From the NCBI GenBank assembly GCA_002478045.1, contig DLLT01000049.1:1-64000 (forward strand): a stretch of DNA of 64,000 bases. The letters run 5' to 3'. This DNA comes from Porphyromonadaceae bacterium UBA7555. Its GTDB lineage: Bacteria > Bacteroidota > Bacteroidia > Bacteroidales > Muribaculaceae. Below the pieces are notes generated by a model, which saw only the letters and a list, made by a program, of their open reading frames with translations, ran no database searches and had not been told where the DNA came from. The position numbers and the translations under genes are program-made. Below are positions 9,703 through 18,394 of this stretch, one piece after another (positions within the stretch are counted from its first letter, which is position 1; each line of letters begins with the position of its first letter).

Positions 9703-10752
9703 TTACTCCCTGAACTTAAGCTGCGAGAAGTGATGCCTACCCATTAAGTAATATTGTGTCAATATATTGACCTGTGTATCGGTGCGTGTTTCCAGCAAGT
9801 CTGTCTCCGGGTGTGTGGTATAGTTCAGCCGCATACGCTTGAAGTCTCGGTGCGCACGCAGTACCGCCCCGGCATTTTTGAAATCTAAACCGGCGACAAA
9901 TTTACACCATGCTATGGCGTCAAGCATACGGCGACGAAACAATTTGCCGCGACGTGTACTGTCCGGAAGGTTTTTGTGCAGCAGCAACAGATTGTTGCGA
10001 AAATTCAGATACGTCTTCCGCGGATTGGACGCCGGCAGCGACCCTCCGCCAAGATGGAATACGTGCGAAGTCGGCACTGCTACAATATCGTATCCGGCGA
10101 GGTGTACACGCCAGCACAAGTCGATTTCCTCCATATGCGCAAAAAATCGCTCGTCAAGTCCTCCTACACTGACGTACAACGTGGTGCGTATGCACAAGGC
10201 GGCACCCGTAGCCCAGAAAATAGACATTTCGGTATCGTACTGACCTGTATCCGGCTCACATGTGCCGAATATACGGCCACGACAATACGGATAGCCGTTT
10301 CGGTCTATCATCCCGCCGCAGGCACCTGCATATTCAAAGGTGTCTCGCCGAGTATCACTTAGGATTTTGGGCTGTACTGCACCCACTTGAGGATGCGTAT
10401 CAAGGTATTGCACCAACGGTGTCAGCCACCCTGTGGGCGTACTGACATCGCTATTAAGCAGCACTACGTATTCGTAGTGCCCATGCAGGGCTTCTATGGC
10501 GCGATTATACCCACCTGCATATCCATGATTTTCATCGAAGTATATTGTGTCAACCTGACCTGCAAACTCGGTCTCAAGCAGATGTCGCGACCCATCCGTC
10601 GAGCCATTGTCTGCAACTATAACTCGGCCGAAAGCAGCATCCGTTCCGGAGACCACATCGGGCAGATAGTGGCGCAATAAGGCTTCGCCGTTCCAATTAA
10701 GGATGACGACAGCGCATTTTACGCCCGTAGCGTTATTTATATCGTTTGTCAT
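9703..10752 (-). CDS. Family 2 glycosyltransferase
   Basis: A 349-residue GT-A fold glycosyltransferase. The N-terminal Rossmann part begins CAVVILNWNG, followed by VADNGSTDGS near residues 47-55, and the nucleotide-sugar/metal motif appears as LLNSDVS (Asp102). The later signature HMEEIDLCWR is typical of rhamnosyl- and dTDP-sugar-type GT2 enzymes. The frame is open upstream to 10815, but the ATG at 10752 overlaps the TGA of the acyltransferase gene as ATGA, which implies translational coupling and decides the start. Donor and acceptor are unknown; the coupling to a lipid A-type acyltransferase suggests envelope glycolipid or polysaccharide work. Confidence 0.88.
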   Translation of the reverse strand: MTNDINNATGVKCAVVILNWNGEALLRHYLPDVVSGTDAAFGRVIVADNGSTDGSRHLLETEFAGQVDTIYFDENHGYAGGYNRAIEALHGHYEYVVLLNSDVSTPTGWLTPLVQYLDTHPQVGAVQPKILSDTRRDTFEYAGACGGMIDRNGYPYCRGRIFGTCEPDTGQYDTEMSIFWATGAALCIRTTLYVSVGGLDERFFAHMEEIDLCWRVHLAGYDIVAVPTSHVFHLGGGSLPASNPRKTYLNFRNNLLLLHKNLPDSTRRGKLFRRRMLDAIAWCKFVAGLDFKNAGAVLRAHRDFKRMRLNYTTHPETDLLETRTDTQVNILTQYYLMGRHHFSQLKFRE

Positions 10753-11684
10753 TTCTGTATATTTGCTTCGGGATGGCGACGGTTGCGCTGCCAGCGGTTG
10801 TGCGACCACAGCCATATCTGCGGCTGACGGCGTATCGTCTCCTCTAAAAGTTTGAAATAAATGTCCGTGACCTCGCCTTCTTCGGTTTCGGCCACATTAT
10901 CTGTGATGGGACGTACCGTAATATGATAGCGACCCCTGCCCTTCTTACTCATATCCCAGTATACGGCAGCCATACTGAGACGTCGCGCAAGGGTCTCGGT
11001 TCCGGTAATTACACGTGTCTTTTGCCCTAGAAATTCGATGACATGCTCCGGATCGCCATGGCTTGGCTTCTGGTCGCTCATAAATCCGGTCAAGGATAGC
11101 CGACCTTCTTTATAGGATTGTAATAAGTGACGGAGTGTCATCTTTTTGGGTATGGACACCGATCCAAAGCGGCTACGCACTTTCAACATCAACTCGTCCC
11201 ATTTGCGACTGCGCAACGGTCTGTATATCTGCCCGAAAACAACTTTATCGGCGATATCCGTCGGGAAGTCGCGCGTGATGCTCGGCGCCCATTCCCAATT
11301 GAACGTGTGCGCAAAGTACGCCACCACCGAACGACCGCGCCTTATATGGTCTTCTATAATGTCTAACCCTTCAAAGGTCATACGGTCGGTTATGGTGTCT
11401 GTATCTACATGTAACAACTTGATTGTCTCTACGGTATAATCCGCAAAATTGCGGTAAAAACCGCTAATGTTGCGCCGCAGAGTGCTTTCGTCCATATCCG
11501 GGAAGGCCGCGCACATATTGGCGCGTACCATACGACGACGATAACGCAATACATAATGCAGTAGCACATAGATTACGTCCGATAAGACATATAAAGCTCT
11601 CAACGGCAAATGCGCCAGCCCTTTCACAAGCGCGATACCGACGGCCGTAAATATGCCTTTAATTATTTCTCCGGGCTTTTTCAT
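10749..11684 (-). CDS. LpxL/HtrB-like lipid A acyltransferase
   Basis: This 311-residue protein belongs to the LpxL/LpxM (HtrB) acyltransferase family, which adds a secondary acyl chain to lipid A precursors at the inner membrane. An N-terminal hydrophobic segment is followed by the catalytic HX4E motif (His126 in YFAHTFNWE) and a later GFMSDQKPSHGD region, equivalent to the conserved loop near the active site. Bacteroidales usually make penta-acylated lipid A with one such enzyme. It shares a 4-base ATGA overlap with the downstream glycosyltransferase, and mtaB lies 43 bases upstream. The precise acyl donor and acceptor position cannot be read. Confidence 0.85.
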   Translation of the reverse strand: MKKPGEIIKGIFTAVGIALVKGLAHLPLRALYVLSDVIYVLLHYVLRYRRRMVRANMCAAFPDMDESTLRRNISGFYRNFADYTVETIKLLHVDTDTITDRMTFEGLDIIEDHIRRGRSVVAYFAHTFNWEWAPSITRDFPTDIADKVVFGQIYRPLRSRKWDELMLKVRSRFGSVSIPKKMTLRHLLQSYKEGRLSLTGFMSDQKPSHGDPEHVIEFLGQKTRVITGTETLARRLSMAAVYWDMSKKGRGRYHITVRPITDNVAETEEGEVTDIYFKLLEETIRRQPQIWLWSHNRWQRNRRHPEANIQK

Positions 11685-11727
11685 CTTACTCCTGATTATG
11701 ATAGCACCTTATGTTTAGAATTACGGC

Positions 11728-13089
11728 TCACAACGCTTGAAGTGTACCTTTGAATCCGAATTCTTCGCTGTCGTGAGCATCCTCAATTATTGAGTCCAAT
11801 CTGACAAGCACAATCTTGTTGTCATATTCGGCTGTCGCGTCCGGCACATGTACCTTAAGATAATTGTCCGTAAAACCACTCATAGCGCGTCCGGCTCGCG
11901 GATGTTCCAACAGCACCGGCCGTGTTGTACCCTTAAAACGCGAGGCAAAAGCCAGCATCTTATCTCGGCTTAGAGCCAACATTCTCTGCATTCGCTCGTG
12001 CTGCAACTCGGGAGGCACCGCATACGGGATTTCCAAGGCTCGCGTACCGGGACGCTCGCTGTACGTAAAAAGGTGCAGACGTGATATATCCAGTGATTTG
12101 CAATAGTTATACGAGTCTTCGAAAAAGGCCTCGGTCTCTCCCCTCATACCTACAATTAAGTCCACGCCGATAAACGCGTCCGGAATGGCGCATCGTATAC
12201 GCTCAATTTTGGCCGCAAATAGTTCGGTGTCATAGTGACGACGCATCAGTCGTAACACGTCATCACTACCACTTTGCAACGGAATATGAAAGTGTGGCAT
12301 AAAGCGCTGTGACTCAGTGGCGCACCATTCAATGATTTCATCCGTTATCAAGTTTGGTTCGATGGAGGATATACGGTATCGACTGATACCCTCAACTTTA
12401 TCAAGTGCCTTTACCAAATCAAAGAAGTTCTCGGAAGTTCCATGACCGAAGTCGCCTATATTGACTCCGGTAATTACAATCTCGGTGGCACCGGCGGCGG
12501 CAGCGGTACGTGCTTGTTCCACGACCTGACCGACCGTCCCCGAGCGCGACCGTCCTCGAGCCTTGGGTATTGTGCAATAGCTGCACCAATAGTTGCAGCC
12601 GTCTTGGACCTTGAGGAAGAAACGTGTACGATCGCCGCGCGAACACGATGGCTCGAAGTCTCGTATCTGTGCGGTAGGCGTGATGTACGCCTGGTGCATC
12701 TCGCGGTTGTACAGCCATTCTTCGGCGCGGCGTACAACCCCATGTTTCTTATCATTACCAACCACGGCTGCCACACCGTCCATAGCCGCGATGTCCTCGC
12801 CGTGCAACTGGGCATAGCACCCAGTCACTATAATTGCAGCCTGAGGATAGCGACGGTGCATTGACCTGATATATTGGCGACATTTGCGATCGGCGGTTTC
12901 TGTGACCGAGCAGCTGTTGACCACGATTATGTCCGGAGCCTCGCCACGGCCGACGGCTCGTATACCGCGCTGCGACATCATATCTTCTATGGTCGCTGTC
13001 TCGGCAAAATTGAGCTTACACCCGAACGTGTGGTACAATGCCGAGGCTCCGGACGTTTGATTGAGGTTGCTGTCGCACATATCGGTCAT
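11728..13089 (-). CDS. mtaB: tRNA t6A37 methylthiotransferase MtaB
   Basis: This radical-SAM enzyme of 453 residues converts N6-threonylcarbamoyladenosine at position 37 of tRNA to its 2-methylthio form. The N-terminal UPF0004 domain carries the three cluster cysteines (Cys24, Cys60, Cys91). The radical-SAM motif is CNYWCSYC (Cys165, Cys169, Cys172), followed by IPKARGRSRS, and a C-terminal TRAM-like region ends the protein. The opening HTFGCKLNFAET is characteristic of MtaB rather than MiaB or RimO. It sits between envelope genes but is a housekeeping function. Confidence 0.92.
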   Translation of the reverse strand: MTDMCDSNLNQTSGASALYHTFGCKLNFAETATIEDMMSQRGIRAVGRGEAPDIIVVNSCSVTETADRKCRQYIRSMHRRYPQAAIIVTGCYAQLHGEDIAAMDGVAAVVGNDKKHGVVRRAEEWLYNREMHQAYITPTAQIRDFEPSCSRGDRTRFFLKVQDGCNYWCSYCTIPKARGRSRSGTVGQVVEQARTAAAAGATEIVITGVNIGDFGHGTSENFFDLVKALDKVEGISRYRISSIEPNLITDEIIEWCATESQRFMPHFHIPLQSGSDDVLRLMRRHYDTELFAAKIERIRCAIPDAFIGVDLIVGMRGETEAFFEDSYNYCKSLDISRLHLFTYSERPGTRALEIPYAVPPELQHERMQRMLALSRDKMLAFASRFKGTTRPVLLEHPRAGRAMSGFTDNYLKVHVPDATAEYDNKIVLVRLDSIIEDAHDSEEFGFKGTLQAL

Positions 13090-13158
13090 TGTTTATGCTG
13101 TATTGTTTGTTTCCCTGATTAATAATATATCTCCTTACGGCATTCGCATCGAGGACGC

Positions 13159-14649
13159 TTAAAAATTGAAGTATATGAACGGCGCGACGTCCTCACCCCG
13201 CAGCTGGAGCACGCATTGCACCACTACTATAAATATCAACAACTTGACTATCCAAGGCGAACGCACAAACCACATGGCGGCCCTGTCCCAAAAAGAAGTG
13301 GGAAGACAATGGGCGACTATGATGACAGCCATAAGTATCAGCCATAGGTAGCGCACCGAAGCAAAGGGTATGATGTAATCCACAGACAAATCTGAGAAGG
13401 TGTGCCCTATGATGGCGCACGAATCACTGAAGCTGTCGGCTCGGAAAAACACCCACAGCAGAGCCACAACAGTCATTGTCAAAAGCCACGAAAGCGCTTT
13501 GACGCCCCAATTGTCTCCGATCTTTCCGAGGAAAGGACGACACGCCTTATGTATCGCCAAGCCGGCACCATGCATACCTCCCCAGAACACGAATTTCCAA
13601 GACGCGCCATGCCACAGTCCACCGATAAGCATCGTGGCCATATTATTGATGTATGTCCTACGTGGCCCCTTGCGGTTGCCTCCAAGTGGTATATACACAT
13701 AATCGCGCAACCACGTAGAAAGCGATATATGCCAACGCCGCCAAAAATCGGTAAGGTTACGCGACTTGTACGGAAAGTTGAAGTTCTTGGCAAGTCTGAA
13801 GCCCATAATCAGAGCTATGCCTATTGCCATATCACTGTATCCGGAGAAATCACAGTATATCTGCATGGTATATCCAATGATACCCATCAGACATTCAAAG
13901 CCGCTGTATCCAGGCACTCCGGTGGTTGCATCAACACTGAATATCAAGTCATTGTACTGTGCTATGTAGTCGGCGATAATGGCCTTCTTGACCACTCCGA
14001 GTATTATGAGCCATAGTCCGAGGTATATCATCGGGCGGGTCGCGTGACGGCTGTTGCGTATCTGTGGCAGGAAGTAGTCGGCTCTTACAATAGGTCCGGC
14101 GACAAGCGCAGGGAAAAACGATAGAAAAAAGGCATACTCGAGCCATGTCTTGGTGGGCGCTACCCGTCCTTTGTAAACATCTACTATATAGCTGATAGAT
14201 TGGAAGGTATAAAAGGATATACCTACGGGCAGAATAATGTCCATAGGTTCGAAGTTGCCTCCTACCATTTGCTGCCAATTCCACATAAAGAAGTTGGCAT
14301 ACTTGAAATAGCATAATATAGCCAAAGACGTGGTCACAGAAAGGACTACACACAGACGGCGGCGCAAACGCGATTGTACGCGTACAAGCACACGAGACAT
14401 TGTCCAATCAATCAATGATGTAGCCACCAATAGGAAGACAAAAAATCCACTACTTTTATAGTAAAAGAACAGCGAGAAGGCTACTACATAACTTACCATC
14501 TGCCACAATCGGTCGCGCAGCATAGCAAAGACCGGTATGAAGACGATAAACAACGCCCAGAACACGCCGCTGCTGAAGAGCATAGGCTCGCCCGGTGTAT
14601 AGGTTAACTGTTCTAATATATTATGGATTATTGTCGAAATGTCTGCCAT
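13159..14649 (-). CDS. MBOAT family O-acyltransferase
   Basis: This 496-residue polytopic protein belongs to the membrane-bound O-acyltransferase family (AlgI/DltB/PatA group), which moves acyl groups across the inner membrane onto extracytoplasmic polysaccharides. Landmarks are DFWRRWHISLSTW with His307, the GGLWHGASW loop with the presumed catalytic His347, and GGMHGAGLAIHK. About 11-12 hydrophobic segments are present. The SGNH-hydrolase-like gene encoded just upstream (about 60 bases between the genes) is the usual partner of such proteins: MBOAT exports the acyl group and the SGNH protein places it on the sugar. The target glycan is unknown. Confidence 0.9.
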   Translation of the reverse strand: MADISTIIHNILEQLTYTPGEPMLFSSGVFWALFIVFIPVFAMLRDRLWQMVSYVVAFSLFFYYKSSGFFVFLLVATSLIDWTMSRVLVRVQSRLRRRLCVVLSVTTSLAILCYFKYANFFMWNWQQMVGGNFEPMDIILPVGISFYTFQSISYIVDVYKGRVAPTKTWLEYAFFLSFFPALVAGPIVRADYFLPQIRNSRHATRPMIYLGLWLIILGVVKKAIIADYIAQYNDLIFSVDATTGVPGYSGFECLMGIIGYTMQIYCDFSGYSDMAIGIALIMGFRLAKNFNFPYKSRNLTDFWRRWHISLSTWLRDYVYIPLGGNRKGPRRTYINNMATMLIGGLWHGASWKFVFWGGMHGAGLAIHKACRPFLGKIGDNWGVKALSWLLTMTVVALLWVFFRADSFSDSCAIIGHTFSDLSVDYIIPFASVRYLWLILMAVIIVAHCLPTSFWDRAAMWFVRSPWIVKLLIFIVVVQCVLQLRGEDVAPFIYFNF

Positions 14650-14709
14650 TATTATCGTCTGACGACGGCTTGAGTTTCAGTTATTTCACTCTATTACGTT
14701 GTCCGGTTA

Positions 14710-15513
14710 TCATCTCTCCGGTTGATGTACAAATATTCGCTTGGGACGTCCGGTGGTGCTCTTCGGTAACGTCATCTTGATGGGATGTGCGCAGTGTTGC
14801 GGCATCCATCGAGCCACCGAATCCATCCATTTTATGGCTGAATCGTGCGTGGGATGTGCTCCGTCTTTGGCTCTGTCAAAATGCATACCTCTGCTCAAGA
14901 AAAATGACCCGGCCGGAACATTGGCGGCAATCAAATCATTGATACCGGTATCGTCTTTCCAGTTGGGCGGACCTATCCATACAAAGGGTATCTTGCCTGC
15001 TTCCTTGACAATTTGCTTGACATATCGGTCACGCTTGGACACAATATCACGCACAAATAATTCATTGGCACCAAGGCAGATAAATATGTAATTAGGATGC
15101 AGACGCTGTATATACGAGGCCAGGCGACCGCTTCGGCCCCAAATCTCACTGGTGCTGCTGTACCATATCACCGAATACAGGGTATGACCATTGGCCGAAG
15201 CATAGGCCGCCAAGCGTGGCGAAAGTCCTTCAAGCATAGAATCTCCTATAAAAAGGATGGTCTTAGGCAATGTATCCGTCTTCACAACCTTAGTTGCCGG
15301 ACGCGTCCGTGTCACACGAGCTGCCGCTCCGGGCACAGATGCCGAAGTTGTTTTGCCGCTCTTGGTTTTGGCATCGGCTGTCAGGGTGGGCACAATCTTA
15401 GAGGACTTGAGCGTATGCCCGCATATCTCTATCGAGTCAAAGATGGACAGAACTGCAAAAAATGCAAATGCCGTCACAAGCAGCAGCCAAAGGCCTAAGT
15501 AGTTGCGTCGCAT
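14710..15513 (-). CDS. SGNH-hydrolase-like protein, MBOAT partner
   Basis: A 267-residue single-pass protein: residues 7-27 form a membrane anchor, residues 45-80 a low-complexity linker, and the rest an SGNH/DUF459-like domain. The block residues are visible: GDS at 90-92, GANE at 148-151 and DGAH at 217-220, giving Ser92, Asn150, Asp217 and His220. The active site should face the periplasm. Being directly upstream of the MBOAT gene, it probably completes O-acetylation of an envelope polysaccharide, like the AlgX/AlgJ or PatB partners. It could alternatively be a free esterase. Confidence 0.83.
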   Translation of the reverse strand: MRRNYLGLWLLLVTAFAFFAVLSIFDSIEICGHTLKSSKIVPTLTADAKTKSGKTTSASVPGAAARVTRTRPATKVVKTDTLPKTILFIGDSMLEGLSPRLAAYASANGHTLYSVIWYSSTSEIWGRSGRLASYIQRLHPNYIFICLGANELFVRDIVSKRDRYVKQIVKEAGKIPFVWIGPPNWKDDTGINDLIAANVPAGSFFLSRGMHFDRAKDGAHPTHDSAIKWMDSVARWMPQHCAHPIKMTLPKSTTGRPKRIFVHQPER

Positions 15514-15578
15514 CGTTTTATGGTTAGATATTGTTTATGTCCGGTTTTGCATTGACGATATTCAGCATCGGTGAGGCA

Positions 15579-16094
15579 CTACCGAGCTATGACATAACTT
15601 ACGCCGGGGTTATGGTAGACGTTGTAGCGCGTCAGCCCGTAGCCGAGCCTGGCTGCATCGCCCGAAAGAGGTGACCCCTCATTGGCAAATACATCGTAAG
15701 TGCTCTTACATTTAGGGCATTTGGCGACCGAGGCTTCTTTGTCTATCTCGACACGCACATCGGCCTTGCCTTCGACGGGACATGCCAAGTCGTAAGCCTG
15801 CGGATTGCCGAAAACATCGGACACAAGCAAAACTCCTCCATATCCGGTGAATGTGGTAGAGGTGTACGGAAAGTCGGCAGGAATCTTGAGTGTCCGTATA
15901 AATCGGCGAGACTGCATAGCCCCGGACACCCCATACGTGATCCAACCGCCGGGGTCGCTGAGCACTATCTGTACCGGTACTGCCGGCAGACGTTTATTAT
16001 CTACGGTATCGCATCCGGACGTCATAGCCGAGATGGTCACAGTACACAACAGAACCATCAAACTATTAATACAATGCGTCAGCCTCTTTCTCAT
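15579..16094 (-). CDS. Rieske-like lipoprotein with altered ligands
   Basis: This 171-residue lipoprotein has a signal sequence ending in TSGC (Cys28). The central part resembles a Rieske fold: a YDLACP strand-turn, then KCPKCKSTYDVF, then GSPLSGDAARLGYGLTRY, the order seen in Rieske proteins (cluster box 1, box 2, Pro loop). However, the expected C-x-H and C-x2-H boxes read C105-P-V-E108 and C126-P-K-C129, so both histidines are missing. It may bind a different cluster or zinc, or none. It lies upstream of the SGNH/MBOAT pair and may be cotranscribed. Function unknown. Confidence 0.7.
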   Translation of the reverse strand: MRKRLTHCINSLMVLLCTVTISAMTSGCDTVDNKRLPAVPVQIVLSDPGGWITYGVSGAMQSRRFIRTLKIPADFPYTSTTFTGYGGVLLVSDVFGNPQAYDLACPVEGKADVRVEIDKEASVAKCPKCKSTYDVFANEGSPLSGDAARLGYGLTRYNVYHNPGVSYVIAR

Positions 16095-16273
16095 AATTTT
16101 TTACCGAAAGTTTGTCTATGGACTTAGAATACACTATAACTTATTAGCCCACAACTGCGTCAGGCATAGGACGGTATACACTTACTAAACAAATCGGCAT
16201 CGAAGCCGAGATGTGCGACTTGAATAATTTCGCCTACAACTCAGGTATCTACTTCAACGTATCCAGATAGCAA

Positions 16274-16702
16274 TTACTGCGCATCGACAGATGCCAGTCG
16301 AGCGATAAGCAATCCGAATTGGTCGGCCGCCTGCTGCAAGTGAGGGGCTACCAGCGAGCGAAGCATCACCGGAATATTAATATCTATGGCTGTCTCTATT
16401 TCGGTGGCGGCATTGTCGTCCAAGCCTTTCAGATTGACGTTTATTGTCATAGGCAGCATCCCGCCGGCGCCTAATACTATGTGCTCGGTTGTGCATTCTT
16501 TCACCTCCATACGCACATTGCCCACCTTGGGGTTATTTACAACAATAGCTGCCTTTTCGAAAGCCACCTGTCCTATGCTTTTGCGCTGCTCCTCGGGCAG
16601 CTTTTCCAGCAAGCCTTCCAGTGTCGAGAGGTCGCTGAAACGTGCGGCAATAGCTTCGGGTGAAGCCTCCACACGTACAATTTTTCCTGTATATATAGCC
16701 AT
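16274..16702 (-). CDS. SRPBCC superfamily small protein
   Basis: A 142-residue soluble protein with the helix-grip pattern of the SRPBCC (START/polyketide cyclase-like) superfamily: an opening strand MAIYTGKIVRVEASPEAI, two short helices, a beta-rich centre and a long C-terminal amphipathic helix near residues 112-138. There are no catalytic residues to read; such proteins bind hydrophobic ligands. It starts 65 bases after pyrE on the same strand and is probably cotranscribed with it, but nothing connects it to pyrimidine synthesis biochemically. Confidence 0.72.
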   Translation of the reverse strand: MAIYTGKIVRVEASPEAIAARFSDLSTLEGLLEKLPEEQRKSIGQVAFEKAAIVVNNPKVGNVRMEVKECTTEHIVLGAGGMLPMTINVNLKGLDDNAATEIETAIDINIPVMLRSLVAPHLQQAADQFGLLIARLASVDAQ

Positions 16703-16767
16703 ATATTATGTTCTAAATACTATTGTGTCCGCCTTATCACCTTTGCGTAGCTCAACTTTTACCGAAT

Positions 16768-17412
16768 TCAACCCAAAGCCCCGGGCAACCAATTGGCCGG
16801 GTCTTTGCGCCACGCCTGCAGCGTCTCCACATCCGTCGGCTTAATATATCCGGTATCAAGAGCCGACTCTATCATTGTGTCATAGTCACACAAAGTCACA
16901 AGACGTACATCTTCTTTCTTGAAAGCCTTGGTGGCTACCGGAAAGCCGTACGTGAACATTGCCGCCATACCAAGCACCTCGCCGCCGGCCATACGCACTG
17001 CATCAACTGCTTTAAGCGAACTGCGACCCGTCGACACAAGATCTTCGATGATTACGACATTCTTGCCCGGTATGAGGTTGCCTTCTATCAGATTTTCAAG
17101 CCCATGATCCTTAGGCGACGACCGCACATAGATATACGGCACGCCTAAGAGGTCGGCCACAAGTGCGCCCTGAGCTATGGCGCCGGTGGCTACGCCGGCT
17201 ATATAATCCGGTGTCCCGAAATTCTCGACAATCAGCCGAGCCAATTCGATTTTTATGAACGAACGAATCTCGGGATACGACAAGGTCTTGCGATTGTCCG
17301 TATATATAGGGCTGTTCCAGCCTGAAGCCCATGTGAAGGCGTTGTCAGGCTGAAGATTGATTGCGCTGATAGACAGCAATTTGTCTGCCAACAGTCGTGC
17401 TACTTGTTTCAT
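16768..17412 (-). CDS. pyrE: Orotate phosphoribosyltransferase
   Basis: This 214-residue enzyme joins orotate to PRPP to give OMP in de novo pyrimidine synthesis. The type I phosphoribosyltransferase PRPP motif is VVIIEDLVSTGRSS, and the N-terminal region includes the family stretch SGWNSPIYTDNRK. The length is normal. It has a TATCTTTG promoter element about 30 bases upstream and is followed by the SRPBCC gene. Confidence 0.95.
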   Translation of the reverse strand: MKQVARLLADKLLSISAINLQPDNAFTWASGWNSPIYTDNRKTLSYPEIRSFIKIELARLIVENFGTPDYIAGVATGAIAQGALVADLLGVPYIYVRSSPKDHGLENLIEGNLIPGKNVVIIEDLVSTGRSSLKAVDAVRMAGGEVLGMAAMFTYGFPVATKAFKKEDVRLVTLCDYDTMIESALDTGYIKPTDVETLQAWRKDPANWLPGALG

Positions 17413-17442
17413 CTATATTTTTATTGTTTCTGAATGTACGCA

Positions 17443-17450
17443 CAAAGATA
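17443..17450 (-). promoter_or_regulatory. Bacteroidetes -7 element for pyrE
   Basis: The minus strand reads TATCTTTG, the commonest form of the TAnnTTTG box, 30 bases before the pyrE ATG. No clear -33 TTTG was seen. Confidence 0.65.
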
Positions 17451-17580
17451 CGCATTTTTCCCGACATCGCCATCTAATCCAACGACACCCGACGCCATCT
17501 CTTGCACTATACATCACTTTATTCGTTCAATAGGCACAAGTAGGGATTTTTTGGATTGCCGAAAATCCGCGGGAAATGAG

Positions 17581-17588
17581 TACCTTTG
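17581..17588 (+). promoter_or_regulatory. Bacteroidetes -7 element for rluA-fmt-rarA
   Basis: TACCTTTG matches TAnnTTTG. A TTTG (17550-17553) and a TTG (17556-17558) lie upstream, slightly further away than the ideal 19 bases. It precedes the ATG at 17656 by 67 bases and supports that start over the open frame from 17434. Confidence 0.6.
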
Positions 17589-17655
17589 TACTCCGGTACA
17601 GCCCAATCGGCATACACCGGAAAGGAACAGACAGCATAGGAAGTATATACAAACA

Positions 17656-18390
17656 ATGGAAGTACTATACGAGGACAACCATATAGTCATAGTCAATAAG
17701 TCGCCGGGCGAAATCGTTCAAGGCGACAAGACGGGCGACATTCCGCTGAGCGAAATTGTCAAGGCCTGGCTCAAGGCCAAGTATGGCAAACCGGGCGAAG
17801 TATTTCTTGGCGTGGTACATCGACTGGATCGTCCCGTAGGCGGCGTCGTGGTCTTTGCCAAGACATCCAAGGCGCTGTCAAGACTCAATGCTATGATTCG
17901 CGACGGCCTGATACATAAGACTTATTGGGCCATAAGCCGCAACAATCCACCGCAGCAACAGGGCACCCTGACGCACTATATCACCACCCGCGAAGCATCC
18001 AATAAGTCGTACGCCAACGACACCCCGCGTCCGGGAAGCAAGGAAGCCCGACTCAACTATCGCGTACTTGCCCACGGAGACCATTACACACTTATCGAAG
18101 TGCAGTTGCTGACCGGACGCAAGCACCAGATACGCGTACAATTAGCGGCTATAGGTTGTCCCATCAAAGGCGACCTCAAATATGGCGACAGACGTTCGAA
18201 CCCGGGCGGAAGCATCTCGCTGCTGGCGCGGCGCATAGTCTTCGAACACCCGGTGTCGCATATCACCATAGACGTCACCGCTCCGGTCCCAAACGACCCG
18301 CTATGGCACGCACTCGAAGCTGCCGCCGCACAAGATCAGGCAGCACCGAATACCACTACCCCCATCCAAACGCCTCAAAACCCTCAATAG
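17656..18390 (+). CDS. RluA-family pseudouridine synthase
   Basis: This 244-residue enzyme isomerises uridine to pseudouridine in rRNA or tRNA. The catalytic motif HRLDRPVGGV supplies the nucleophilic Asp; LLTGRKHQIRVQLA and GDLKYG are the other signatures. There is no N-terminal S4 domain, so it is the short RluA/TruC-like form. The start at 17656 is downstream of the promoter element and begins with the typical strand MEVLYEDNHIVIVNK. The C-terminal tail is Thr/Pro-rich. fmt begins 4 bases after the stop, so the two are cotranscribed. The target base cannot be told from sequence. Confidence 0.88.
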   Translation: MEVLYEDNHIVIVNKSPGEIVQGDKTGDIPLSEIVKAWLKAKYGKPGEVFLGVVHRLDRPVGGVVVFAKTSKALSRLNAMIRDGLIHKTYWAISRNNPPQQQGTLTHYITTREASNKSYANDTPRPGSKEARLNYRVLAHGDHYTLIEVQLLTGRKHQIRVQLAAIGCPIKGDLKYGDRRSNPGGSISLLARRIVFEHPVSHITIDVTAPVPNDPLWHALEAAAAQDQAAPNTTTPIQTPQNPQ

Positions 18391-18394
18391 CAAT

